A stretch of 64,000 nt of DNA from assembly GCA_963805985.1 (NCBI GenBank), contig CAWDWG010000003.1:1-64000 (forward strand), written 5' to 3'. A model generated the notes under the pieces. It was given only the letters and a program-made list of their open reading frames with translations, was not told where the DNA came from and did not search any database. The stretch is from Bog-257 sp963805985 (lineage in GTDB: Bacteria; Acidobacteriota; Terriglobia; Terriglobales; Acidobacteriaceae). Positions 18,713-28,111 of the stretch are shown here, piece after piece (the first letter of the stretch is position 1; every line of letters starts with the position of its first letter). A program made the translations under genes and the position numbers.

Positions 18713-20017
18713 TCACGGCCGGCAGGTTGCGCAGCTGTGAACCAAGTTCATGCGGAAAACCGTGCCACAGCCACTGCCACAGTTATCGCTAGTCCCGCCA
18801 ACGCAGGTTGTCCCGTAAAGTTTCCCGTCGGTAGCTTGCAACAAGCCCCCATAGGGCAGCTCGCCGTCCGTGGTGTCGAAACTGTGCAGCGTCGTCAGCA
18901 TGCCGCTCGAGTTGATTTTGAAGACGGTGCCATTGCCATAGTGCCCGCCATAGACGGTTGCCCCGTAGAAGTTCCCGTCGCTGGCTTGCACCAGCCCGGC
19001 GTAAGGAAGGTAGCCATCCGCCTGATCGAAGCCGTGCAGCGTGGTCAGCCTGCCTGCCGACGTGATCTTGAAGACCGTGCCGTCTCCATAGGTGCCGCCG
19101 GTCCACGTTGTCCCGTAGAAGTTCCCGTCGGTGGCTTGCACCAGCCCAGCCCTGGGCTCGTTGCCATCCGTACATTTCGGTTGAGAGCAAAAGCTGTATA
19201 GCGTGGTCAGCGTGCCGCTCGGGGTGATCCTGAAAACCGTACCGGAGTTGTTCGCCCCGCCTAACACAGTTGTCCCGTAGAAGTTCCCGTCCGTGGTTTG
19301 CACCAGCCCGGCTTGAGGGTTCGCGCCGTCAACGCAGTGGGGCTGCGGGCAAAAGCTGTACAGCGTGGTCAGTGAGCCATTTGCGGTGATTTCGAAGACC
19401 GTGCCACAGCCTTCAGAGCCGCAGTTGTCGTTGGCTCCGCCTCCGTACGTTGTCCCGTAGAAGTTTCCGTTGCTGACCTGCAGCAGCCCGGCGGAAGGGT
19501 TGGAGCCGTCCGCGCCGTCGAAGCTGTGCATCGTGGTTAGCGTGCCTGCCGGCGTGATGTTGAAGACCGTGCCAAGTCCATAGGTGCCGCCGTCCCACGT
19601 TGTCCCGTAGAAGTTCCCGTCGGTGGCTTGCACCAGCCCGCCGAAGGGGCTGTCGCCGTCCGTGCAGTTCGATTGGGAGCAAAAACTGTAGAGTCCGGTT
19701 AGCGTACCCGCTGGGGTCATCTTGAAGACCATGCCACTGTTGTTGCCGTAGGCTCCGCCTGCCTCGGTAATCCCGTAGAAGTTTCCGTCGGTGGCTTGCA
19801 CCGGCGCGGCGTACGGGCACCAGCCGTTACTCTCATCAAAACTCGCTAGCGTCGTGAAGAATGTGCTCTGTGCAGGCGAGGCCGTCAGCGCTGCAATACA
19901 AAACAGAGGAACCAGAATAACCGTGATCGATGGTCTGACTTTGAGCACAGCCTTGATGACCCGCCCGCCTCGTGCCGGCATCGAAGTAAGAGATTTGCAG
20001 GATCGTAGTCTTGTCAT
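18713..20017 (-). CDS. exported GloVer-type tandem-repeat protein 1
   Basis: The 434-residue protein has a hydrophobic export segment (ITVILVPLFCIAALTASPA, residues ~31-49) followed by about eight repeats of ~45 residues with the core GLVQATDGNFYGTTxxGG, GTVFxITPxGTLTTLYSF. This is the TIGR03803-like 'GloVer' repeat, thought to form a beta-propeller or related all-beta surface protein; its ligand is unknown. Four relatives lie in the window (20461, 32267, 33764, 35200). Cysteines occur in paired positions within repeats (FCSQSNCTDGD). The N-terminal start is uncertain by up to 20 residues, with Met14 possible. Confidence 0.82.
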   Translation of the reverse strand: MTRLRSCKSLTSMPARGGRVIKAVLKVRPSITVILVPLFCIAALTASPAQSTFFTTLASFDESNGWCPYAAPVQATDGNFYGITEAGGAYGNNSGMVFKMTPAGTLTGLYSFCSQSNCTDGDSPFGGLVQATDGNFYGTTWDGGTYGLGTVFNITPAGTLTTMHSFDGADGSNPSAGLLQVSNGNFYGTTYGGGANDNCGSEGCGTVFEITANGSLTTLYSFCPQPHCVDGANPQAGLVQTTDGNFYGTTVLGGANNSGTVFRITPSGTLTTLYSFCSQPKCTDGNEPRAGLVQATDGNFYGTTWTGGTYGDGTVFKITSAGRLTTLHGFDQADGYLPYAGLVQASDGNFYGATVYGGHYGNGTVFKINSSGMLTTLHSFDTTDGELPYGGLLQATDGKLYGTTCVGGTSDNCGSGCGTVFRMNLVHSCATCRP

Positions 20018-20460
20018 GAAAATCCACCTCGCTGGAATCGGCTTGCGAAAGATCGAAGGATGCGAAGAGTTGGAGTCGCACGAGGCTCGACCACCGGGGA
20101 CGGGGACCCGTCGGCAGCTCGATCATTCCTGCCGCAGCTTTATCCACTCATCTAGGGCGCAATTGGGAATCGCAGAAGAATTAGCCTGGGCTCTAACTCT
20201 TGATCTTTATCCCCTGCTCCGGCAAGCTGCAACGAAAAAGGAAGACCGCCTGTCCCGATTTCATCTTCGATTCCCATCATGGGAATTCGCCGCCTTCGCC
20301 CTCGCGTCCACCCCTGATCATCTTTTTACATCTTGGTGACGAATCTGTGACAACCAATACCTCGGCTCGGGGTAAGGTTTTTGCACTCCACCGCGCCTAT
20401 GCCGGTAGGGTGTTCGATACTCCTGTTCACGCTGTCGTTCCGGATCGAAGGGAGATCGCG

Positions 20461-21718
20461 ATGCTAACGAACATTCGTCCCTGCGCCACTGCTATCGGTT
20501 GGGATATCGCTGCTACTTTAAGCTTGGCGATCTTTGCCGCCGCTTCCCTCCACGCTCAAACCTTCAGCGTGGTCTACGCCTACACCGGGCACAACAGTTC
20601 CGCCCACGCGATCGGTGGCCTCATCATGGACCACCACGGCAACCTTTATGGAACCACCGCCTGGGGCGGTCCAGACGCTCCCGGCACGGTATACCAGCTC
20701 AATCGCACGGGCTCCGGCTTCGTGTACAACGAGCTGTTCTACGTCGGCGAAGGTGCAGACGGTGACTTCCCCTGGGACGCTCCCACCTTCGGTCCTAACG
20801 GCAGCCTCTACGCCACCATGAACGGCGGGGGCACCAGCGGTGAGGGCACGATTGTGAACCTGCAGCCGCCCGCGGAGTTCTGCCGCAGCGTATCGTGCCC
20901 GTGGAACGCCACCGACCTGTACAACTTCAAGCGCGCAAGCGACGGCGGCAATCCGCAATCGGGAGTCGTCTTCGACAGTCACGGAAATATGTACGGCGCG
21001 GTGGTGAACGGCGGCTCCGGCTACGGCGTTGTTTATGAGATGACGCCTTCGGGCGATGGCTGGGCCTACAAGGTTATCTACACCTTCACCGGCGGAGCAG
21101 ATGGCGCGAATCCCGACTCGCCACTGATTTTCGATTCCGCCGGCAACCTCTACGGCGCAGCGATGTCCGGTGGATCGCCACGGCTGCGGCGGTTTTGGCT
21201 GCGGCACAATCTTCAAGCTGTCGCCTTCCGGTTCGGGCTGGACCGAGACCACGATTTACAGCTTCAAGGATGGCAGCGACGGCTCCGCACCCTCCGGCAC
21301 ATTGGTTACCGATAGCGCGGGCAACATCTACGGCGCCACGGCCGGCAGCGATGCCAACCTCGGTGGGACGGTCTTTGAACTCACTCCTTCAGGTGGCAAC
21401 TGGACGTTCACCCTGATTTACGATCTGCCGGGATCAGGAGCAGGACCCTTCGGAGGCGTGGCTCGCGACAGCGCAGGCAATCTCTACGGTGCGACCTGGG
21501 GCGACGGCGCCTATGGCCAGGGTAACGTCTTCAAACTGACGCCGACCGGCAACGGCTGGACCTTCACCAGCCTCCACGACTTCACCAACGGCAGCGATGG
21601 CTCGAACGCTATGGGCACACCGATCATCGACAGCAATGGTGTTCTCTACGGCACTACTTATGACGGCGGCGCTCCCGTCTGCGGCGGATGCGGCGTGGTG
21701 TACGAGATCACGCCGTAA
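20461..21718 (+). pseudogene. exported GloVer-type tandem-repeat protein 2, frameshifted as read
   Basis: Starting at ATG 20461 (AAGGGAG seven bases upstream), the protein has a signal peptide ending SLHAQ and repeats with DHHGNLYGTTAWGG and DSAGNLYGAAMSGG. After about residue 240 the frame changes: the next in-frame residues are nonsense, while the frame one base over continues CGGFGCGTIFKLSPSGSGWT and runs intact to the stop at 21718. One extra base near 21172-21182 explains this. Restored, the protein is about 418 residues and ends CGVVYEITP, the same ending as its relatives at 32267 and 33764. It is divergent from the copy at 18713-20017. Confidence 0.8.
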
Positions 21719-21788
21719 ATACCATTCTTGTCACCCGCGGGTAGTGCTGGCCTTTAGAGAGACTCTGATATTAAGTGCGGTTCGAAGG

Positions 21789-21932
21789 GGACGGCCTTCA
21801 GGCCGTCCGTAAGCTCAGCAAATTCATTGCGGCTTTAGCCGCTGAGGGCCTCTGATAGAACTTAGTCAGCGTGCTGGCCTTCAAGCCAGCGTCCAAGCCA
21901 TTTCCTTGCTCCGAGTCGGCTTTATAGCTGAC
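21789..21932. repeat. cluster of four CTTCAG/CTTTAG-centred palindromes
   Basis: Four hairpins occur in 144 bp: GGACGGCCTTCAGGCCGTCC (21789-21808), GCGGCTTTAGCCGC (21829-21842), GCTGGCCTTCAAGCCAGC (21873-21890) and GTCGGCTTTATAGCTGAC (21915-21932). All share a TTYA core with variable GC arms. They fill the gap between convergent genes and may aid termination. Confidence 0.75.
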
Positions 21933-21939
21933 GACAAAT

Positions 21940-23382
21940 CTACCGAATTCCCACCTGTCCTCGTACGCTGTCGATCAGCTTCTGCGAATCGTAGCCGACT
22001 CCGTCCTTGAAGACCGTCTCCACATTCTCGATGTCGTCAATCTTTTTCGACGGATCGCCCTTGATCAGCACCAGGTCCGCCTGCTTGCCCACGGCAATCG
22101 AGCCGATATGATCCTGCTGTCCGAGATAGGTCGCGCCGTTCATGGTGTAGATCTGAATCGCCTCCACCGGCGTGAATCCCGCTTCCACCAGCAGCTCGAC
22201 CTCGCGCTGATCGCCGAATCCCGGCAGCACACCTCCGTTGCCGGTGGGATCGGGCCCGCCCAGCAACAACCCTCCCGCCTTCGCGAACGCTAACTCGAAC
22301 TCCTGTTCCTTCTTGAACAGGCTTGTCATCGGCGTATCCAGCGGCACCCGTGCCCGCGCGACCAGATAGCTTTGCTCCGACTCTGCTGCCATCGCATCGA
22401 GCACTCGCGTCTGCAACTTAGGCCGGCCCGGCAGCGACGCCTCAAACACCGGCAGCGTCGAGGTGACAGCAACATGATGTGCGATCAACTCGTGAATCAA
22501 CGCCTGCACCTGCGCGCCGCTCACTTCCAACGTCATCCAGCTCTTGCCGCCGCGCGCGCACTCATCCACTTTCTTGTCGCCAACGAATTCCGTATCGGTG
22601 AACACCGGTCCATGCTCGAAGTCATCGATGCCCAGCGCGATCGCCTCATGCCACGTCACCGAGCAAAGATGTCCCGTCAGCTTGAAATGCCGCGCGTGTG
22701 CCTCCTGGATCGCCGCGCCCAACTCATCGCGCGTGATGTTCATGTAGGCCTTGTACGAGGTCATGCCCTCGTCGGCCCAATAATTCACCATGCGCTTGGC
22801 ATCGTCCACGCCGGTCAGCTCATGCATCTGCGCGAAGAACGTCGGCTTGCCCTCCAGATACGGAGCGGTGAGGTCCATCTTCGGCCCCGGCATGAGCCCG
22901 GCATCGATCCTCTCCTTGACCTTGATATCGGTGTACGGCTCCAGACTTCCGGTAGTGCGCATCGTGGTGACGCCAGCGGCCAGATACAACCGCGGCGCGC
23001 TGAACGGCAGCTCGACAATCGCCAGACCCGGCTCCTCAATCTCGCCCTTAGTGAGCTGCACCGAAAAGGAATTGGTGTAGTAGAGATGATTGTGCATCCC
23101 CACCAGGCCGGGAATCACCGTGTATCCCGTGCGGTCGAGTTGCTGCGCGTTGGCGGGAATCATCACCGACCCGGACGACCCTACGGCCTGAATCTTGCCG
23201 TCGGAGATGACGACCGTCTGATTCTCTTTCGCCGCCGCGCCCGTGCCATCGATCACGCGCACATGGTTCAACACAATGACCGGCGCGTGCACGCTGATAA
23301 AAGGAGTTGTATTGTTCGGAGGCTGAGTCTGCGCAACGGCTGCGCCGGTCAGCAACAGTACAGCAATCAACCATCGACTCAT
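21940..23382 (-). CDS. exported metal-dependent amidohydrolase (imidazolonepropionase-like)
   Basis: From ATG 23382 the protein has 480 residues with a signal peptide (MSRWLIAVLLLTGAAVAQ). It carries the amidohydrolase signature: VIPGLVGMHNHLYY (metal HxH), SYKAYMNI (possible carboxylated Lys), KLTGHLCS (His), DDFEHGPVF (His) and LLLGGPDPTGNGG (Asp), ending with the typical GSIAVGKQADLVLIKGD. It likely hydrolyses an amide or cyclic amide in the periplasm. The frame is open 11 residues upstream, but the RBS (GAGGG) favours 23382. It is unrelated in detail to the frameshifted amidohydrolase at 13357-15037. Confidence 0.88.
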   Translation of the reverse strand: MSRWLIAVLLLTGAAVAQTQPPNNTTPFISVHAPVIVLNHVRVIDGTGAAAKENQTVVISDGKIQAVGSSGSVMIPANAQQLDRTGYTVIPGLVGMHNHLYYTNSFSVQLTKGEIEEPGLAIVELPFSAPRLYLAAGVTTMRTTGSLEPYTDIKVKERIDAGLMPGPKMDLTAPYLEGKPTFFAQMHELTGVDDAKRMVNYWADEGMTSYKAYMNITRDELGAAIQEAHARHFKLTGHLCSVTWHEAIALGIDDFEHGPVFTDTEFVGDKKVDECARGGKSWMTLEVSGAQVQALIHELIAHHVAVTSTLPVFEASLPGRPKLQTRVLDAMAAESEQSYLVARARVPLDTPMTSLFKKEQEFELAFAKAGGLLLGGPDPTGNGGVLPGFGDQREVELLVEAGFTPVEAIQIYTMNGATYLGQQDHIGSIAVGKQADLVLIKGDPSKKIDDIENVETVFKDGVGYDSQKLIDSVRGQVGIR

Positions 23383-23764
23383 TCGCAAGCCCTCGTGCGA
23401 TACGCTCACGCGCAACCGCGGTGCGCATCGCCTTTCGGTTTTCTAGTAGCTGGCACTATATCAAAGGGTAGGGCATGCTCCGGCTGAGTTACGTGCGTGA
23501 TGGGACATTACGACAGTTCCCGCGAACTCCCTCTGCCGACGAGTTTCAACTACAGTGTGATTTCCCAAACTCCATTCAGTTTCTCTGGCTATTGCGCCAA
23601 GTCATTCGAAACAAGAGACCATCGGCTCGGAGTTCTGGCACTTCTGTAGCTGCCTACTAGCACAAATGGCAGTTCCCCCCACCCCAGTAACCGGCGTCCA
23701 CTAACAAGGCAGTGTGCGCCTTTCCTGCGACGAGTATGCAGGACAGGAACAGAACAGGAGAAGT

Positions 23765-25450
23765 ATGGATCTTGGAGCAGGAATACGAAAATTCGCGGTG
23801 GGTACGCTTGCCATCTCCAGCGTCATGCTGGCTGGTGGAACGCTCCCAAGCGCAGCTCAAAACACGAAACCCAACATTGTCATGCTGATGACGGATGACA
23901 CTGGATGGAATGACTTCGGTGCCTACTCCAACGGTGGCGCAACTCTTGGCCACCCGACACCGAACATCGACAAGATGGCCAAAGAGGGTGCGGTCTTCAC
24001 CAGTTGGTACGGCCAGGCAAGCTGCACCGCAGGCCGTGCCTCATTCATTACGGGACGCATTCCGATCCGCTCGGCACTGTCCATCGTGGTTGCCCCGGGC
24101 GACGAGAACTACCTCAAGCCCGAGACCCCAACCATTGCCGAGTTCTTCAAGAATAATGGTTACACCACATACTTTTCCGGTAAGTGGCACCTGGGCGACA
24201 AGCCCGTCGCTTACCCGACCAATCATGGTTTCGATGAGATGAAAGAATTCGCCGCCTATTACGCCGGCGTGTATTCCTACCCTGACACTTCCAAGTGGTT
24301 TCATCCCTGGTTTCCCTCGTACAACCCGGAATTCCAAAAGGCGTGGGACTCGGTTGTGAACTTGAGCGAATGGGAAGGAGTGGCCGGCCAGCCTGCCAAG
24401 CAGGTTGCCACCATCACGTACGACTACATGGCGACCATGGACGAACGACAGGCCGACTATGCCGTCGACTACATTAAGACCCATGCCACGAGCGGCAAGC
24501 CGTTCTTCATGGATGTGAACTGGATCAAGATGCACAACCCGACGAATGCCGCCCCGGACTTCCGCGGCAAGTCGCACCTCGGCGATTACTCCGATTCCCT
24601 CATGGAGATGGACGCCGATATCGGTAAAGTGCTGGATGCCATTCACCAGTACGCTCCCAACACCATCGTGATTCTGACCGCCGACAACGGCGCATGGCTC
24701 GATGCTTATCCCGATGCCGGAACCACCCCATTCCGCGGCGAGAAAGGCTCAGCTTTCGAAGGTGGCTGGCGAGTACCGGCCATCATGACGTGGCCCGGCC
24801 ACATTCCGGCGGGCTCAACCTACGGCGAAATGATGTCGCACATCGACTGCTGGTCAACTCTGGCAGCGATGGCGGGCATCACTCCTCCGCCTACCGGCGA
24901 AATGAAGGATAACAACGGCAAGCCGATCTACTTCGACAGTATCGACAACAGTTCGTACATTCTCGGCAAGGCTCCGCACTCGGCGCGCAAGTCGTGGGTC
25001 TACATCAATGGCGAATATCTCAATGCCATCCGCGTCGATATGGCTGGCGACACGAACCAACCGTGGCTGAACATCGCCTGGAAGTTCGTGTGGACCGCGA
25101 AGGATTCCTGGCTGGGTCCGACGCAGGGTCTAGGCTCTATCCCGGCCGTGTACAACCTCACCATGGATCCCTTTGAGCGCTACGACATGGTGTTCAACGG
25201 AGCCGAGGGCGAGATGAACGGTCTGAGAACTTCGCCTGGAAGGTACGCCGGCGAGGATAACGGCTGGTCAGCGGGGCTCTACAGCGTGGTGCTTGCTGAC
25301 TTTGACAAGACGATCATCAAATATCCGAGCATTCAGCGGTCTCCGGGGGGAGCCTCGAACGATCTGATACCGGATTTGCAACATCCTAAGAACCCGGTAC
25401 CAGCTCTCGATCCAAACAACCTACCGAAAGCAATGCCTGCGGCCGACTAA
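23765..25450 (+). CDS. exported type I sulfatase (arylsulfatase)
   Basis: The 561-residue protein has a signal peptide (residues ~8-32, ending PSAAQ), the metal site LMTDDTGWNDFG, and the sulfatase motif SCTAGRASFITGR, in which Cys87 should be oxidised to formylglycine. It continues with SGKWHLGD and the second metal site VILTADNGAW. It hydrolyses sulfate esters outside the cytoplasm. The start is chosen for AGGAG at 23756-23760. No formylglycine-generating enzyme or anSME is in the window, so maturation must be encoded elsewhere. Confidence 0.92.
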   Translation: MDLGAGIRKFAVGTLAISSVMLAGGTLPSAAQNTKPNIVMLMTDDTGWNDFGAYSNGGATLGHPTPNIDKMAKEGAVFTSWYGQASCTAGRASFITGRIPIRSALSIVVAPGDENYLKPETPTIAEFFKNNGYTTYFSGKWHLGDKPVAYPTNHGFDEMKEFAAYYAGVYSYPDTSKWFHPWFPSYNPEFQKAWDSVVNLSEWEGVAGQPAKQVATITYDYMATMDERQADYAVDYIKTHATSGKPFFMDVNWIKMHNPTNAAPDFRGKSHLGDYSDSLMEMDADIGKVLDAIHQYAPNTIVILTADNGAWLDAYPDAGTTPFRGEKGSAFEGGWRVPAIMTWPGHIPAGSTYGEMMSHIDCWSTLAAMAGITPPPTGEMKDNNGKPIYFDSIDNSSYILGKAPHSARKSWVYINGEYLNAIRVDMAGDTNQPWLNIAWKFVWTAKDSWLGPTQGLGSIPAVYNLTMDPFERYDMVFNGAEGEMNGLRTSPGRYAGEDNGWSAGLYSVVLADFDKTIIKYPSIQRSPGGASNDLIPDLQHPKNPVPALDPNNLPKAMPAAD

Positions 25451-25466
25451 GTCGCAGCCAAAACAA

Positions 25467-25491
25467 GGGGCGTGCAGATGATGCACGCCCC
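25467..25491 (+). terminator. hairpin terminator after the sulfatase
   Basis: A perfect 10-bp stem (GGGGCGTGCA / TGCACGCCCC) with a 5-base loop begins 16 bp after the sulfatase stop. It has no T tract. Confidence 0.65.
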
Positions 25492-25505
25492 AATCTGGTC
25501 ACTCG

Positions 25506-25565
25506 CTCCTGCGCGACGTTCCGAGGCAGAACCAACTCCCGCGCTCAAGCCTTAGGTTGCGCCGC
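25506..25565. repeat. 60-bp direct repeat, copy 1 (copy 2 at 27045-27105)
   Basis: About 54 of 60 positions match the segment at 27045-27105, sharing CCAACTCCCGCGCTCAAGC. In copy 2 it contains the stop region of the membrane protein gene ending at 27085 (codons for AAQPKA then stop). In copy 1 the same codons on the minus strand end a Pro-rich run (WPPPCPPPPP...) that has no start codon and is closed upstream by a stop, so it is probably a gene remnant. Confidence 0.6.
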
Positions 25566-25717
25566 CGGAGGCGGGTTCCACGGCGGCGGAGGTGGACATG
25601 GCGGGGGTGGTGGACATGGGGGCGGCCATCGCTAATGGTGCGGCAAGTTCAGCAACCGCTCACTTGCTGCGAAACCCGGACATCTTCAGTTGCTAAGAGC
25701 AACTTCCGCCCGATCGC

Positions 25718-25984
25718 TTAGTTCGCAGCTTGCCGATTCTTGTTGACGATGCCCGCGAGGATCAGCAGGAAGGCAAAACAGCGCACCAGATAGATAGCAG
25801 GCCTGCCTTCGTTGGGATGAGGCAGGGTGAGAAACGTGGTGCGATTCAGGCCTTCCAGGATGAAGGCCAAGGCGAATGCCAGAAAGAGAGAGTCGCGCGT
25901 GTTCCGCCAGAACTTCAGGAAGAAGACACCGCTGGCCAGCGAAGCGGTGGCGATCACGCCAATCAGAAAGCTTTCGACGATCAT
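25718..25984 (-). CDS. small membrane protein, DUF5985-like, second copy
   Basis: The 88-residue protein has three hydrophobic segments (starting SFLIGVIATASLASGVFFL) with FWRNTRDSLFLAFALAF between the first two, a pattern I associate with DUF5985. Its ATG overlaps the stop of the upstream gene (ATGA), so it is translationally coupled as the last gene of a three-gene operon. Function is unknown. Confidence 0.72.
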   Translation of the reverse strand: MIVESFLIGVIATASLASGVFFLKFWRNTRDSLFLAFALAFILEGLNRTTFLTLPHPNEGRPAIYLVRCFAFLLILAGIVNKNRQAAN

Positions 25985-26241
25985 TTGTCGCCCTCCCAGA
26001 TGAGGCCATAGAGCAGAATCAGCATGGCGGTGGCGGCCGTTGCCAGGCGCCATAGGTAAAGATCGATTTGAGGAAAGATGATAAGGTCGAGAAAAACCAG
26101 AAGGTTCGAGAGCGCGAGGAAGTAGAAGCAGACAGCGCTCCATAGCAGCAGGCGTTTACGAACGTTGGAATAGGCTCGAGTGAGAAGGACTCCGCAGAGC
26201 AGCGTAACCAGCGTACCCAGAATGTAAACCGCCGCAGCCAT
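25981..26241 (-). CDS. small membrane protein, DUF5985-like, first copy
   Basis: The 86-residue protein has three membrane helices (residues ~3-20, 30-52, 62-82) with RAYSNVRKRLLLWSAVCFYF between the first two, parallel to FWRNTRDSLFLAFALAF in the next gene. The two may be ancient duplicates that assemble together. It starts 1 bp after the wHTH gene's stop and ends in an ATGA overlap with the next gene. Confidence 0.72.
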   Translation of the reverse strand: MAAAVYILGTLVTLLCGVLLTRAYSNVRKRLLLWSAVCFYFLALSNLLVFLDLIIFPQIDLYLWRLATAATAMLILLYGLIWEGDK

Positions 26242-26242
26242 A

Positions 26243-26620
26243 TCAGGATCTGTCCTTCTTCAGACGGAATGCGCGGGCGAATTCACGCAGCGACGCCGCA
26301 GGCTTGGAATGAATCAGGGTCGAGATGCGGACGACGTGCTGACGATACACCGCGTCGACCTGCTCCAGTACTGTATCCCGGTCGCTGGAACGGTATTGAA
26401 AGCAATCCTCGCCCGTGGCCACGGCGAAACCGCGGCGTTCCAGGTCAGACAGTACCAGCTTGGTTTCATCCATAGAAATATAGATCGCCTTAGCCATCGT
26501 TGGCAGCGTCCACGGCCGGGGTCGGTTGTTCCACAGCAGTAATAACGCTTCCAGATGGGGGACCGTGTCGATCTCCTCCAGGATGAACTTCTCTACTGCC
26601 CTGAAACCTTCCTCATGCAT
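26243..26620 (-). CDS. small winged-helix-like regulatory protein, unknown family
   Basis: The 125-residue protein begins MHEEGFRAVEKFILEEIDT, followed by HLEALLLLWNN, TLPTMAKAIYISMDETKLVL and LERRGFAVATGEDCFQYRS. That is the helix order of a winged-helix DNA-binding domain (residues ~15-85), with a helical C-terminus. It heads an operon with two DUF5985-like membrane proteins and may control them. The frame is open to 26704 with an N-terminal extension holding three cysteines (CFSPCPVY and NKCKT); neither start has a strong RBS. Confidence 0.65.
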   Translation of the reverse strand: MHEEGFRAVEKFILEEIDTVPHLEALLLLWNNRPRPWTLPTMAKAIYISMDETKLVLSDLERRGFAVATGEDCFQYRSSDRDTVLEQVDAVYRQHVVRISTLIHSKPAASLREFARAFRLKKDRS

Positions 26621-27084
26621 CAATGCCGACCAGTGGACTATCGTCTTGCACTTGTTGGGAACTGTGGCGTACACCGGACAGGGTGAAAAGCATGTCGCAA
26701 TCATGCCGGCGTCAAAAGCAGAGTTGATGTCTCGGCGGCCTCCTCAGCGCATCGGTCAGGAGCCTTGTTACGGGTGAATGGGGACATCCTCAGCTTCGCA
26801 ACCCTGTCCTTAGATTCTGAGTCTGGCCGTGGCGTTGCCTGACCTTATGCCGGCCCAGATTCGCAGTATCGGAGGCGAAGGCGCCATGTGTTCACCGATG
26901 AAAAGCCCACAGGGCAGCTCGTGGGCTTGAAAAGCCTTAGCTCGGTTGCTTCAAGAAAGACCTAGCCAAGTTGCTTCAGGATGATTGGCGTAATCAGACG
27001 TAGCGTAAGCGATCCCGAAATGGCGCCCCGATCCTGCTCAGTTATTTCTTGCGCGATGCTCTGAGGCAGAGCCAACTCCCGCGC
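26621..27084. other. intergenic region with one hairpin and the second 60-bp repeat copy
   Basis: The region should contain the promoter of the leftward wHTH/DUF5985 operon. An AAGCCCAC/GTGGGCTT hairpin is at 26903-26928 and the 60-bp repeat copy is at 27045-27105. No ORF is convincing. Confidence 0.5.
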
Positions 27085-27441
27085 TCAAGCTTTAGGTTGC
27101 GCGGCCGACTCGCCTCCGCCAAATCCGCAACGCCCGCGCATGCCCTGGCGGAACTTCTCGCGCTCCTCAGGAGTCATGTGCTCCATGCGTTCCGCCCAGC
27201 GGCGGCGAAAATGGCGAGGGCCGAACCCGTGTCCACCGAAGCTGCCAAAGAGCAGCCGGCACAGCACCAGCAGACCCACCCCTTGCCAGAAGGTGATCAT
27301 TCGCCAGCCAAACATTGATGGCGCAAGCCAGTTCCACAGCTGCTGCACACCCAGGCCGACCGCGCCAATAACGACCACCATAATGAAGATTCCCAGTATC
27401 ACTTTCAGCACTCGAGTTATCCATTTCGCGACCATGTGCAT
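27085..27441 (-). CDS. small membrane protein paired with an ECF sigma factor
   Basis: The 118-residue protein has two membrane helices (ILGIFIMVVVIGAVGLGV and TFWQGVGLLVLCRLLFG), then an Arg/His-rich segment (GGHGFGPRHFRRRWAERM) and MTPEEREKFRQGMRGRCG, resembling the helical tails of periplasmic metal-sensing proteins. It starts 4 bp after the sigma factor stop, with AGGA just upstream, so it is cotranscribed and may be its anti-sigma factor or target. Its last codons lie inside a 60-bp repeat shared with 25506-25565. Confidence 0.72.
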   Translation of the reverse strand: MHMVAKWITRVLKVILGIFIMVVVIGAVGLGVQQLWNWLAPSMFGWRMITFWQGVGLLVLCRLLFGSFGGHGFGPRHFRRRWAERMEHMTPEEREKFRQGMRGRCGFGGGESAAQPKA

Positions 27442-27445
27442 GTCC

Positions 27446-28030
27446 TCATCTTTCCCTGAACTCGTCGTAGATCTTCTGCAGCCGCTCGCGCAGATGCAGT
27501 ACCGCATACCGTTTTCGCGAGAGCAGCGTATTCACACTCACACCGCTTTCCGCCGCGATCTCTTTGAAGCTGAACCCTTCCAACTCGTGCGCCACAAATA
27601 CTTCCCGCTGCTCGTCGGGCAGCTCGTCCAGCGCTGCTTCCAATTCGCCCAGCAGCACCTTGCGCGCGTAAACCGCGTCGGGGCCTGCGTCTGGCGAAGG
27701 CAGCATGTCTTCCAGCAGCAATAGCTCGCCTTCTTCATCCTCGATGGCGGCGTCGCTGAAGCCTTCCGGCCTCTTTTTGCGGAAGAGGTCGATGATGCGA
27801 TTGCGCGCCACGCGAAACAGCCAGCTGGTGACGTGGTCGATCGGTGTCAGCAGGCGGCCGGCTTCCACCAGCTGGTAGAAGACGTCCTGCAGAATGTCTT
27901 CGGCATCGCGCGGATCGGCGACACGCCGACGGATGAAGCTGCCCAGCCGGGACCGCTCCCGCTTGACCACTTCGGAGATCCGCTGGTCCTGCTCGATTGC
28001 CATTCGCTCCAGGCTCGCCGCGTCCTTCAT
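27446..28030 (-). CDS. ECF-family RNA polymerase sigma factor
   Basis: The 194-residue protein shows sigma region 2 (ADPRDAEDILQDVFYQL and SWLFRVARNRIIDLFRKK) and region 4 (ALDELPDEQREVFVAHELEG, then FSFKEIAAESGVSVNTLLSR). An acidic linker (EDEEGELLLLEDML) joins the two. It lacks region 1.1 and region 3, as expected for ECF factors, and redirects RNA polymerase in response to envelope or stress signals. The small membrane gene directly downstream is its likely regulator. Confidence 0.93.
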   Translation of the reverse strand: MKDAASLERMAIEQDQRISEVVKRERSRLGSFIRRRVADPRDAEDILQDVFYQLVEAGRLLTPIDHVTSWLFRVARNRIIDLFRKKRPEGFSDAAIEDEEGELLLLEDMLPSPDAGPDAVYARKVLLGELEAALDELPDEQREVFVAHELEGFSFKEIAAESGVSVNTLLSRKRYAVLHLRERLQKIYDEFRER

Positions 28031-28111
28031 CCACTTCTGTAGACGAATGAGGCGGTACGAATATTGTAGGGGGATGGTAGTCAGCCCTTAAATTCACGCC
28101 CTCAGCGGCAC

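Noticed and set aside
25561..25635. Gly/His-rich frame on the plus strand after the sulfatase
   Set aside because: It has no start codon. The proline-rich antisense version is also closed upstream by a stop.
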